A DNA stretch of 14,515 nt from Nitrospiraceae bacterium UBA2600 (GTDB lineage: Bacteria > Nitrospirota > Thermodesulfovibrionia > Thermodesulfovibrionales > Thermodesulfovibrionaceae), in contig DDKK01000007.1 of assembly GCA_002339325.1 (NCBI GenBank), positions 1 through 14,515 of the forward strand, in the 5' to 3' direction. Every line of letters begins with the position of its first letter. Within the stretch, counting starts at the first letter, position 1. The translations under genes and the position numbers were made by a program. Below, one piece after another: positions 7,442 to 14,515 of the stretch. The notes beneath the pieces are model-generated. The model was given only the letters and a program-made list of their open reading frames with translations. It was not told the origin of the DNA and ran no database searches.

Positions 7442-7534
7442 TGTCATCCTGAGGGACTTAGTCCCGAAGGGTCTCTTCCGAAGTTTAATAAAAAGGAGGA
7501 GATTCCTCGCTTGCTCCGCAGGCTCGGAATGACA
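7442..7534. repeat. 93-bp imperfect palindromic element (MITE/REP-like)
   Basis: The left end TGTCATCCTGAG matches the reverse complement of the right end (TGTCATTCCGAG) at 10 of 12 positions, and the arms continue imperfectly inward to GGGTCTC (7469-7475) opposite GAGATTCC (7499-7506). A perfect GGGAC-TTA-GTCCC hairpin (7453-7465) lies in the left arm. The arms are richer in G+C than their surroundings. From memory, repeats with TGTCATYCYGAG ends are scattered in intergenic regions of many bacteria; I cannot confirm copy number here. It lies between the leader terminator and the second receptor gene, so it would form a large hairpin in that 5' UTR. A weak AATTCA/TGAATT hairpin (7541-7559) follows. 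Confidence 0.8.
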
Positions 7535-7574
7535 GGATAAAATTCATGAAAACTGAATTGTAGAGGGGGTTGAG

Positions 7575-9818
7575 ATGCTTTATTTAGTGATTCTTGTTCT
7601 TGGCTTGCTTTTTTGGGATTTTAATAATGCATTAGCAGAACAGCAGGAGACAAGGTTGCCAGAGGTAGTTGTAACAGGTGAAAAGATAGTAGTTCCCACG
7701 AAGCAGACAGGAGAGACTGTTTACACAGGAACGGAGATTACAACAAAAGGAATTGAGCTTTCAGGCGAAAGAGGAAAAATAAATGTTTACGAATCGATTT
7801 CTCTTTTACCAGGCATAGTGTTTGAAAGTTCTGATGCTAACAATATGGCAACGGAGCAAACAAATGTCCGAATTAGGGGCGTAAGGGGCTATCTTGGTGC
7901 AATGACCGTAGAGGGTATTCCAAACTATGGTGGAAACCCAATCGGACCGAGAGCCTATATTTATGACCTTGAAAACTTTGAAAGCATCGCTGTTTATAAA
8001 GGTGCAGTGCCTGCTGATTTAGGCTCAGGCATTGGTAACAGGGCAGGTGCTATCGAGCTTAGACCTCTATGGGCAGATGAGAAATTTGGTGCGAAACTAT
8101 CTCAATCAGTGGGTTCATTTGAGTATAAAAGAACTTTTCTAAGGCTTGACTCAGGCAAGATAGGTCCTGTTGATACAAGACTTTCCATGTCTTACTCTTA
8201 TACAGGACAGGATAAATGGAAAGGTCCTGGTGACGTTGGACCAAGAAACAATTTTAATCTTACTCTTGTTCAGCCAATTGGAAAAAATGTGGAACTTAAG
8301 ATATGGGGTAATTTTAATGAGATAAAACATTACAAATATCGTTATTTAAGTTATGCTCAGGCAAAAGACCTTGATAGGTATTATCGTCTTGACTATAATG
8401 AGTCTCTTATAGGTAAAGATTATCTTTACTATGAGTTCAACAGAGAGTATCATAAAAACAGAGACCTCTTTGCCTCAATCACTGCTAAGATAACAGACAA
8501 TATTAAGATTACCTTTAAACCTTATATCTCAAAAGAGGATGCAAAGATTTGGGAAGGAAATGAAAAAATAACCTCAAAAATAGATGGTTCACCCCAAACA
8601 AACCCTGGAGTTCAACAGAGAACAAGAGATATTGAGAGAAAGGGTGTGATATCTGAGATATCTATAGACTTCAACTTGGCAAAGGCAGTAACGGGCTATC
8701 ATTACGAGGCATCAGATATGAACATATTTACTGAGAATTACTGGATAAGAAATGATGGAAGTTTAAGATATTTAGGTTATGGAGTTTTTGCAACTACAGG
8801 GACAACTTACGTAAACAGCCCATATTTCAAGCTTGCTGGAACAATTGATAAATTTAACTGGCAGGCAGGAATCAAATATTTCAGATTTGAAGATTCCCAG
8901 AGCGATGGATATACAACTGATTATCCAGGTGGAGTGCCAACATTGAAAAGAGAACCTGACCTTGACAGAAAAGCAAGAACTTATGATATATGGTTGCATA
9001 CCGTAGGAGTCTCTTACTCGTTTAATGAAACCATAGATACTTATATCAGCTATGGAAGAAACTTCATAAGGCCTTATGCTTATCTGCCCCTTGTAACTAC
9101 TTACAATCGTTTAAAAGATAAATTTCAAGCTAAAGGTATCAAATTAAATGATTTATTTGAAGGATACAACATAGAACAATCTGACAATATTGACATAGGA
9201 CTAAGATTTCGCAAAGATTTCATAGAGATAAATCCTACATTATTTCTATCAAAACATAAAAATCTTCTTACAGTTGTCTCAGACTCAAGAGTTTTTGATT
9301 CTGGAAAACCTGTAAATTATCAACAAAACATTGGTAAAGCAAAGGGATACGGATTTGAGATTGGCACAAATGTTTTTATCTCTGACTGGCTTACCTTTTA
9401 CTTTAATCCCACATTTAATCATCTCACCTATGACGGCAACATAACCTATTCAGGTGCAACCCTTTCAACAGATGGTAAGCAGGTTGTTGATGTACCGAAA
9501 TGGACGGTTGTTTCAGGGCTTTTAGTTAAATACAAAGATTTTGAGATTGTTCCTCAAATGCGTTATATTGGGAAAAGATATGGAGATTGCGAACACAAGG
9601 AAGAAATTCCGTCTTACGCAGTCTTTGATTTAAAATTAAACTATGTCAAAGAGAAAATAGGGATGCTCAAAGCATTAAAGCTTTCTTTAGAGTTTGACAA
9701 CATATTTAACAAAAAATATGTCTCTGTAATAAATGCAATGGATGATGCGGTCTCAGGGACAACATATGGAGTAGGAGCACCATTTACGATGAGAGGTTCT
9801 ATATCATTTGCCTTTTAA
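7575..9818 (+). CDS. TonB-dependent outer-membrane receptor 2
   Basis: A 747-residue outer-membrane receptor, not recognisably similar to receptor 1 in the barrel. A hydrophobic signal segment (1-21, ending ALA) is unusual in having no basic residue before its core; no other in-frame start exists upstream. A typical TonB box LPEVVVTGE lies at 28-36. The plug domain (about 45-165) carries NVRIRGVRGYLGAMTVEGIP and ENFESIAVYKGAVPADLG. The barrel ends with FDNIFNKKYV and a final aromatic strand (SISFAF). The ribosome site is GAGGGGG (7563-7569). It lies behind the second attenuator and is followed after 12 bp by the CooC-type ATPase, making it the first gene of the transporter operon. The cargo is presumed to be a metal chelate, possibly a different form from that of receptor 1. 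Confidence 0.93.
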   Translation: MLYLVILVLGLLFWDFNNALAEQQETRLPEVVVTGEKIVVPTKQTGETVYTGTEITTKGIELSGERGKINVYESISLLPGIVFESSDANNMATEQTNVRIRGVRGYLGAMTVEGIPNYGGNPIGPRAYIYDLENFESIAVYKGAVPADLGSGIGNRAGAIELRPLWADEKFGAKLSQSVGSFEYKRTFLRLDSGKIGPVDTRLSMSYSYTGQDKWKGPGDVGPRNNFNLTLVQPIGKNVELKIWGNFNEIKHYKYRYLSYAQAKDLDRYYRLDYNESLIGKDYLYYEFNREYHKNRDLFASITAKITDNIKITFKPYISKEDAKIWEGNEKITSKIDGSPQTNPGVQQRTRDIERKGVISEISIDFNLAKAVTGYHYEASDMNIFTENYWIRNDGSLRYLGYGVFATTGTTYVNSPYFKLAGTIDKFNWQAGIKYFRFEDSQSDGYTTDYPGGVPTLKREPDLDRKARTYDIWLHTVGVSYSFNETIDTYISYGRNFIRPYAYLPLVTTYNRLKDKFQAKGIKLNDLFEGYNIEQSDNIDIGLRFRKDFIEINPTLFLSKHKNLLTVVSDSRVFDSGKPVNYQQNIGKAKGYGFEIGTNVFISDWLTFYFNPTFNHLTYDGNITYSGATLSTDGKQVVDVPKWTVVSGLLVKYKDFEIVPQMRYIGKRYGDCEHKEEIPSYAVFDLKLNYVKEKIGMLKALKLSLEFDNIFNKKYVSVINAMDDAVSGTTYGVGAPFTMRGSISFAF

Positions 9819-9830
9819 GGAGGTTTACGC

Positions 9831-10619
9831 ATGAAAAAAGCAGTCGTATGCGGTAAGGGCGGAGTAGGTAAGAGTTTTATCGTATATGGAATTTCAAAAA
9901 GTATGGCAAAGAAGGGAAAAAATGTGCTTGTAGTGGATACAGATGAGAGTAATCAGACGCTTTACAGACTTTTTGGCTTTTCCGCCCCTCCAGAGTCCTT
10001 TATGGATTTTCTCGGTGGGAAAAAAGCTATCCAGCAAAGCATAAAGAAGAGATTTCAGTCAAGCGAAAAAGAACCAATTATGAGTGTTATAGAAGAGAGT
10101 TCTTTTAGTATTTCTGATATTCCTCATGATTTCATTAAAAAAGATGGCAATATTTCACTTCTTAGTATTGGCAAGATTAAGGAACCCCTTGAAGGATGTG
10201 CATGTCCGATGGGAATAATAAGTAGAGAGTTTCTTGAAAAGATTGCACTTGAGAGGAATGAAATTATAATTGTTGATACGGAGGCTGGTGTGGAGCATTT
10301 TGGGAGAGGGATTGAAAAGGGAATAGATACAGTCATTGCAGTGGCTGAACCATATCTCGACTCTATTGAAGTAGCTGAGAAAGCAATCTCTCTTGCAAAT
10401 AAGATGGGAAAGAGAGTTTACCTTATCATAAACAAAGTTCCCAAGGAGTTCGAAGATAAAGTAAGAGATACAGTTATGAAGAGAGGACTTGAGATTTCGA
10501 CTCTGATACCATTTTCACCAGAGGTATACAGTCTATCAATTGAAGGTAGAATTCCAGATAATTCTGCTGCCTTCATAGAAATTGAAAAATTTACCGAGAG
10601 GCTCAATGCATACCTATGA
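9831..10619 (+). CDS. cooC: CooC-type nickel-chaperone P-loop ATPase
   Basis: This 262-residue cytoplasmic protein belongs to the MinD/ParA (SIMIBI) ATPase group. It has a deviant Walker A GKGGVGKS (8-15) with the signature Lys9, a VVDTDESN segment (34-41), and VDTEAGVEHFGRG (148-160). The last is characteristic of CooC, the factor that inserts nickel into CO dehydrogenase. C123-A-C125 matches the C-x-C motif that in characterised CooC binds nickel at the dimer interface. An excellent AAGGAGG ribosome site (9817-9823) precedes the ATG. Its place between a TonB receptor and a Fec-type transporter is the main hint that the system imports nickel. CooC paralogues of unknown role are common, so the substrate is inferred. 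No CO dehydrogenase gene is in the window. Confidence 0.85.
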   Translation: MKKAVVCGKGGVGKSFIVYGISKSMAKKGKNVLVVDTDESNQTLYRLFGFSAPPESFMDFLGGKKAIQQSIKKRFQSSEKEPIMSVIEESSFSISDIPHDFIKKDGNISLLSIGKIKEPLEGCACPMGIISREFLEKIALERNEIIIVDTEAGVEHFGRGIEKGIDTVIAVAEPYLDSIEVAEKAISLANKMGKRVYLIINKVPKEFEDKVRDTVMKRGLEISTLIPFSPEVYSLSIEGRIPDNSAAFIEIEKFTERLNAYL

Positions 10620-11013
10620 ATTTAAACCAATCGGCTACATAAAAACACAGGCCGATACAGTTCCAAGGCATTGGAGTGTCTCTGAATTAGAGGGGGAGAT
10701 TGTAATTGAGCCCGAATATAAGCTTGGACTTAGAGATATCAAGGCAGGAGATAAAATTTTAGTGCTCTTTGTTTTTCACAAGTCTCCTTCTTTTACTACT
10801 GAAAAACTTATTCAGAAACCGCCACATCTAAATGAGACAAAAGGAGTATTTAGCACTTGCTCACCCCACAGACCAAATCCAATAGGGCTTTCTGTTTTAG
10901 AAGTCTTAGAAGTAAGAGAAAATATGATTAAAGTCAGAGGGCTTGATATGTTTGATGGAACACCCGTGCTTGATATAAAGCCTTATATTGAGTATAAGAG
11001 CAAAGGAGGATAG
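10606..11013 (+). CDS. trmO: TrmO/TsaA-family (YaeB/VirR-like) SAM-binding protein
   Basis: A 135-residue single-domain protein of the TsaA-like beta-barrel family. The hallmark STCSPHRPNPIGLS is at about 85-98, and the opening EFKPIGYIKT is typical. E. coli TrmO uses SAM to methylate t6A37 of tRNA-Thr; this protein has only the N-terminal domain and has Cys where TrmO has the conserved Arg of TRSPxRPN. I chose ATG 10606 (GAGAGG 5 nt before it) rather than the upstream TTG at 10582, giving a 14-bp overlap with cooC. A housekeeping tRNA enzyme inside a metal-uptake operon is unexpected; it may act on another substrate. The family call is firm but the role here is not. Confidence 0.82.
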   Translation: MHTYEFKPIGYIKTQADTVPRHWSVSELEGEIVIEPEYKLGLRDIKAGDKILVLFVFHKSPSFTTEKLIQKPPHLNETKGVFSTCSPHRPNPIGLSVLEVLEVRENMIKVRGLDMFDGTPVLDIKPYIEYKSKGG

Positions 11014-11014
11014 A

Positions 11015-12106
11015 GTGAAGAGATTTATCTTTTCATTGATTCTAATTCTCACCCTTAGCAGTCAGGTCTATGCTAAAGATATGATAAGAATTACTGACAT
11101 GGCTGGAAGAGAGGTGTTAATACCTAAAAAGGTTGAAAGAATCGTAGCTCTCTCTGGTTCTCTTCGTTATGTCGTCTATCTTCAAGTCTTTGACAAAGTA
11201 GTTGGCATAGAAGGAGTTGAAAAACAGAGGGTTATGCGGGGAAATCCGTCAACGGGAAAGGCATATTGGCTTGCAATTAAAGATAAAGTAGAAAAAATAC
11301 CAACAATAGGAGAGGGCGGGCCAGGTAAGCTTCCTGATTTTGAAAAACTTATAGCAGTAAAGCCAGATGTGGTGATTACTTTTGAGGTGGATGGTGCTAA
11401 ATTGATACAGAATAAAACTGGCATTCCTGTAATAGTTATTCAGTATGCTGGAACAGAGGGATTTAAGATAGATGATATTAAGAACACATTTTTCTTTCTC
11501 GGAAGAATTTTAAACCGAGAGAAGAGAGCAGAGGAACTTAACAGTTATATGCAGAAGTGCATTGAAGATTTAAGAAGAAGAACAGAAAATACTTCTAAAC
11601 CGAAGATTTACATAGGCGCAATAAATGCAAGAGGTGCACATGGCATAACGAGTACGGAAGTGGACTATCCACCATTAAAATGGATTAACGTAGTCAATGT
11701 GGCAGATGAAGTTGGCAAAAAAGGTCATGTTTTCATTGATAAAGAAAGCCTTATCTTGTGGAATCCTGATTTCATTTTTATTGACACAGGAGGTTTAAAT
11801 CTTGTTAATGAAGACTACTTAAAAAACAAAGATTTCTACAAGAAACTCAAAGCTGTTAAAGAAGGACGAACATTTACTGTTTTCCCTCACAATTTTTATC
11901 GAACAAATATTGAAATACTATTCGCTAATGCCTATTACATAGGCAAAACAGTTCATCCTGAAAAATTTAGAGATTTAAACATAAAATCCAAATCAGAAGA
12001 GATATTTAGAAAATTTTTAGGTATTAATATTTATGATGACCTGAGTAGAAATTTCAAGGGGTATAGAAAGGTTGAATTTAAAGAAACAGGGCTTGCAGTC
12101 AATTGA
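11015..12106 (+). CDS. Periplasmic metal-chelate binding protein 2 (FecB-like, TroA fold)
   Basis: A 363-residue substrate-binding protein with a classic signal peptide (1-20, ending QVYA). Family features are ITDMAGREVLIPKKVERIVAL near the mature N-terminus, LIAVKPDVVITF, and a C-terminal stretch with TNIEILFANAYYIGKTVHPEKF that resembles Fec-type binding proteins of anaerobes. I start it at GTG 11015, which has a strong AAAGGAGG site (11002-11009) at 5 nt, rather than an upstream TTG at 10988 inside the TrmO-family gene. One base separates it from that gene's stop. It overlaps the permease frame downstream, so it is the dedicated binding protein of this ABC importer. Confidence 0.92.
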   Translation: MKRFIFSLILILTLSSQVYAKDMIRITDMAGREVLIPKKVERIVALSGSLRYVVYLQVFDKVVGIEGVEKQRVMRGNPSTGKAYWLAIKDKVEKIPTIGEGGPGKLPDFEKLIAVKPDVVITFEVDGAKLIQNKTGIPVIVIQYAGTEGFKIDDIKNTFFFLGRILNREKRAEELNSYMQKCIEDLRRRTENTSKPKIYIGAINARGAHGITSTEVDYPPLKWINVVNVADEVGKKGHVFIDKESLILWNPDFIFIDTGGLNLVNEDYLKNKDFYKKLKAVKEGRTFTVFPHNFYRTNIEILFANAYYIGKTVHPEKFRDLNIKSKSEEIFRKFLGINIYDDLSRNFKGYRKVEFKETGLAVN

Positions 12107-13154
12107 GAAATCTTTAAAGAGACAATACATAAAGTCCATAACCAAAAGATTGATTTTTGGTCTTTTTCTTGTTTTATTGATTTTAGTATCAGTAGTCATA
12201 TCTATTTCTGTCGGGTCTCTTCAACTATCCGTAGGCGAAGTATTTGATTCGATTATTAGAGAAACAGAAAACTCCTATGTTGTATGGAACATTAGGCTTA
12301 CGAGAGCCTTAGGAGCAGTTCTTGCCGGTGCTTCCTTGGGAGTAGCTGGAGCAGTAATGCAGAATGTATTGAGAAATCCCCTTGCATCTCCTTTTACTTT
12401 GGGAGTATCTCAAGGAGCTGCCTTTGGTGCGGCTTTTGCGATTATTGTTCTTGGAGCAGGTCAGACGCACAGCTTTGGAACAGAGGCAGTTACTGTATTT
12501 AAGCTTTATACTGTTGTGATTTCAGCTTTCATAGGAGCACTTTTAACAGTGATACTTATTCTATCTCTGTCTTTTCTAAGGAATATTACGCCTGAGGCTA
12601 TAATTCTTGCGGGTGTTGCATTAAGCAGTCTCTTTGGCTCTGCAACAATGTTTCTTCAGTATTTTGCCAGTGATTTTCAGGTAGCAGCTACAGTTTTCTG
12701 GACTTTTGGAGATATTGGAAAGGCAGGGTGGAGGGAAAATGAATTGATGTTTTTATCTTTTTCTATATGTTTCATCTACTTTTTCTTTCAGAGGTGGAAT
12801 TTTAACGCAATGCTATGGGGCGATGAAGTTGCAAAAAGTCTTGGAGTGAAAATCAAATTTTTACGTATATCCAGTATGTTCGCAAGTGCCTTTGTTGTCT
12901 CCGTATGTACTGCTTTTTTGGGTATAATAGGATTCGTAGGTTTAATCTCTCCTCATGTAATTAGACTTATCATAGGAAATGACCATAGATTTCTTATTCC
13001 CTATTCAGCACTCTTTGGAGCGCTCCTTCTTTGCATATCTGATTTGCTTGCGAGGACGATTCTTTCTCCCAACATATTGCCTGTTGGAATTATAACCTCT
13101 TTTGCTGGTGCACCAGTGTTTTTTTATCTTTTAATAAGAGGTAGAAAATTATAA
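12072..13154 (+). CDS. FecCD/BtuC-family ABC transporter permease
   Basis: Inner-membrane permease with the many-helix FecCD/BtuC fold; up to 360 residues. Diagnostic segments are RLTRALGAVLAGASLGVAGA (about 74-93), then MQNVLRNPLASPFTLGVSQGAAFGAA, GFVGLISPHVIRLIIG, and the C-terminal PVGIITSFAGAPVFFYLLIR. The start is uncertain. TTG 12072 (AGAAAGG directly abutting) and TTG 12093 (AGGG one base away) both have poor ribosome spacing, and TTG 12150 would remove the basic N-region before the first helix. Translation is probably coupled to the overlapping binding-protein gene. It is the only permease in the window, so it likely serves both binding proteins. The family imports iron-siderophores, heme, cobalamin and, in some bacteria, nickel or cobalt. 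Confidence 0.93.
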   Translation: MNLKKQGLQSIEKSLKRQYIKSITKRLIFGLFLVLLILVSVVISISVGSLQLSVGEVFDSIIRETENSYVVWNIRLTRALGAVLAGASLGVAGAVMQNVLRNPLASPFTLGVSQGAAFGAAFAIIVLGAGQTHSFGTEAVTVFKLYTVVISAFIGALLTVILILSLSFLRNITPEAIILAGVALSSLFGSATMFLQYFASDFQVAATVFWTFGDIGKAGWRENELMFLSFSICFIYFFFQRWNFNAMLWGDEVAKSLGVKIKFLRISSMFASAFVVSVCTAFLGIIGFVGLISPHVIRLIIGNDHRFLIPYSALFGALLLCISDLLARTILSPNILPVGIITSFAGAPVFFYLLIRGRKL

Positions 13155-13155
13155 T

Positions 13156-13908
13156 ATGCTCGTTTTAAAAGAACTTTATGCGGGATACGGAAAAAAAGAG
13201 ATAATAAAGGGAATAGAAGCAGAATTCCAGAGAGGTATAGTATATGCCATACTGGGTCCCAATGGCTCTGGAAAATCAACGCTTCTTAGAACGATTGACA
13301 GAGTTATAAGACCACATCGCGGAAAAATATTTATAGACGGTGAAACTCTTGATAATCTCTCAATAAGAGATACAGCAAGGAAAATTGCCTATCTTCCCCA
13401 GCGTTCAAACTCCACGCCTTTTAGTAATGTCTTTGATACTGTGCTTCTCGGAAGAAAACCCCATATCTCTTTTGAGCCAACGGAGAGAGATTTGGATATA
13501 GTAGAGGGACTCATTGAATATCTTGGGCTTTATGATTTTGCCTTTAGAAAAGTTGGAGAGTTAAGTGGTGGAGAAGCACAAAAGGTGCTGATTGCAAGGG
13601 CATTAGCCCAGCAACCTGAGGTTTTATTGCTTGATGAGCCAGTAAATCATTTGGACCCAAAGAATCAAATAGAGATCCTTAGAATTCTCAGGGAGTTAAC
13701 TCAAAAGTTCAATATAATAACAATAATAGTCCTTCATGACCTCAATCTTGCCTTACAATTTGCCGACTATTTTATCTTCATGAAAAATGGAAAGATATAT
13801 AAATCTGGGACTTTTAATATAATAGAAAAATCACTCATAAAACAAATTTATGACATTGACATAGAAATTATTGATTACAATGGGAAAAAATACGTAATAA
13901 CACCATAG
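13156..13908 (+). CDS. FecE/BtuD-like ABC transporter ATP-binding protein
   Basis: A 250-residue ATPase that powers the neighbouring FecCD-type permease. All motifs are intact: Walker A GPNGSGKST (34-42), Q-loop Gln82, signature LSGGEAQ (136-142), Walker B VLLLDEP (156-162) with catalytic Glu161, D-loop HLD (165-167), and the H-loop His194 in VLHDLNLALQ. The length is normal for the family. The ATG is one base after the permease stop, and the nearest AGAGG is far upstream, so translation is coupled. It is the last gene of the operon; only weak AT-rich hairpins follow before the rRNA promoters. Confidence 0.95.
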   Translation: MLVLKELYAGYGKKEIIKGIEAEFQRGIVYAILGPNGSGKSTLLRTIDRVIRPHRGKIFIDGETLDNLSIRDTARKIAYLPQRSNSTPFSNVFDTVLLGRKPHISFEPTERDLDIVEGLIEYLGLYDFAFRKVGELSGGEAQKVLIARALAQQPEVLLLDEPVNHLDPKNQIEILRILRELTQKFNIITIIVLHDLNLALQFADYFIFMKNGKIYKSGTFNIIEKSLIKQIYDIDIEIIDYNGKKYVITP

Positions 13909-13920
13909 ATTACCAATCTA
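13906..13920 (+). other. Weak hairpin at end of uptake operon
   Basis: TAGATT-ACC-AATCTA begins at the stop codon of the ATPase gene. It is AT-rich, has a three-base loop and no T-run, so I do not call it a terminator. A second short hairpin, CTAA-CATCTA-TTAG (13918-13931), overlaps its end. Confidence 0.35.
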
Positions 13921-13943
13921 ACATCTATTAGAAAAATTAGGTA

Positions 13944-13973
13944 TTGACAAAAATATGAAATATGCTCTATGAT
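13944..13973 (+). promoter_or_regulatory. Ribosomal RNA operon promoter P1
   Basis: A perfect TTGACA (13944-13949), 18-bp spacer and TATGAT (13968-13973), about 200 bp before the 16S gene. It is the first of two tandem promoters, an arrangement typical of bacterial rrn operons. Confidence 0.7.
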
Positions 13974-13983
13974 TATTTAATAA

Positions 13984-13995
13984 GTTCTTTGAAGA
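13984..13995 (+). promoter_or_regulatory. boxA-like antitermination site after P1
   Basis: GTTCTTTGAAGA resembles the rrn boxA consensus (TGCTCTTTAACA) and sits just after the expected P1 start. It shares GTTCTTTGAA with the site at 14106-14115. Confidence 0.45.
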
Positions 13996-14044
13996 GTTAA
14001 AATTCTAAACAAGACAATTTAAATTATAAAGTTCAAATTTGCTC

Positions 14045-14074
14045 TTGACAAAGTTAAAAATAATTTATTAAAAT
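14045..14074 (+). promoter_or_regulatory. Ribosomal RNA operon promoter P2
   Basis: A perfect TTGACA (14045-14050), 18-bp spacer and TAAAAT (14069-14074, five of six matches). The upstream bases are very AT-rich and could act as an UP element. A shorter-spaced TTAAAA is an alternative -10. Confidence 0.7.
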
Positions 14075-14104
14075 TAAAACAGATATTTTGTTGTTCAATT
14101 CAAT

Positions 14105-14117
14105 TGTTCTTTGAAAA
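14105..14117 (+). promoter_or_regulatory. boxA-like antitermination site after P2
   Basis: TGTTCTTTGAAAA lies between P2 and the 16S gene where boxA is expected. Such sites load Nus factors on RNA polymerase to prevent early termination in rRNA operons. The rest of the spacer (14118-14176) probably holds the 5' strand of the processing stem, whose partner is beyond the window. Confidence 0.55.
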
Positions 14118-14176
14118 TTTCGGCAAGCCCTGTTAATTGACTTAAAAGTTTCAGCGGTTTAGCCAGTATCAAAGTT

Positions 14177-14515
<339 letters not shown>

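Noticed and set aside
10582..10605. TTG start 24 bases upstream for the TrmO-family gene.
   Set aside because: The internal ATG at 10606 has a well-spaced GAGAGG site and matches the usual family N-terminus; the extension is read from the end of cooC.
10988..11014. TTG start upstream for binding protein 2.
   Set aside because: GTG 11015 has a near-perfect AAAGGAGG site and gives a normal signal peptide; the extension would encode the ribosome site itself.

Overview
The window reads as AT-rich chromosomal DNA of an anaerobic, probably thermophilic diderm bacterium. The partial 16S rRNA gene at the right end, read from memory, looks most like Thermodesulfovibrio (Nitrospirota). TonB-dependent receptors show that there is an outer membrane. 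This assignment is an inference and needs a 16S search. All genes seen are on the + strand; no minus-strand frame looks like a real gene.

Layout: (1) 1-1271 holds the end of one ABC-2 type permease and a complete second one, overlapping by one base. (2) 1319-3961 is secA. (3) 3966-4110 is a compact control region (promoter, short leader RNA, intrinsic terminator) in front of a TonB-dependent receptor (4150-6174) and a periplasmic binding protein (6156-7205). (4) 7293-7438 is an almost identical second copy of that control region, followed by a 93-bp imperfect palindromic repeat (7442-7534). It precedes a second, unrelated TonB receptor (7575-9818), a CooC-type nickel-chaperone ATPase, a TrmO/TsaA-family protein, a second binding protein, and a FecCD-type permease with its ATPase (ending 13908). 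(5) 13909-14176 carries two tandem promoters with boxA-like antitermination sites, leading into 16S rRNA from about 14177 to the window edge.

Together, genes 4150-13908 form an envelope-spanning uptake system for a metal chelate: two outer-membrane receptors, two periplasmic binding proteins, and one inner-membrane permease/ATPase. The CooC-like protein carries a C-x-C motif that in characterised CooC binds nickel, which makes nickel (perhaps for CO dehydrogenase) the most economical guess. Iron-siderophore, cobalt, corrinoid or other cargo cannot be excluded from sequence.

The most interesting element is the duplicated leader. A good sigma-70 promoter starts a roughly 65-nt RNA whose first bases (CCACG) can pair with the CGTGG that forms the 5' arm of a strong terminator. 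This is the geometry of a riboswitch or protein-controlled attenuator. I do not recognise it as any known riboswitch class. It is repeated at about 97% identity before two dissimilar receptor genes.
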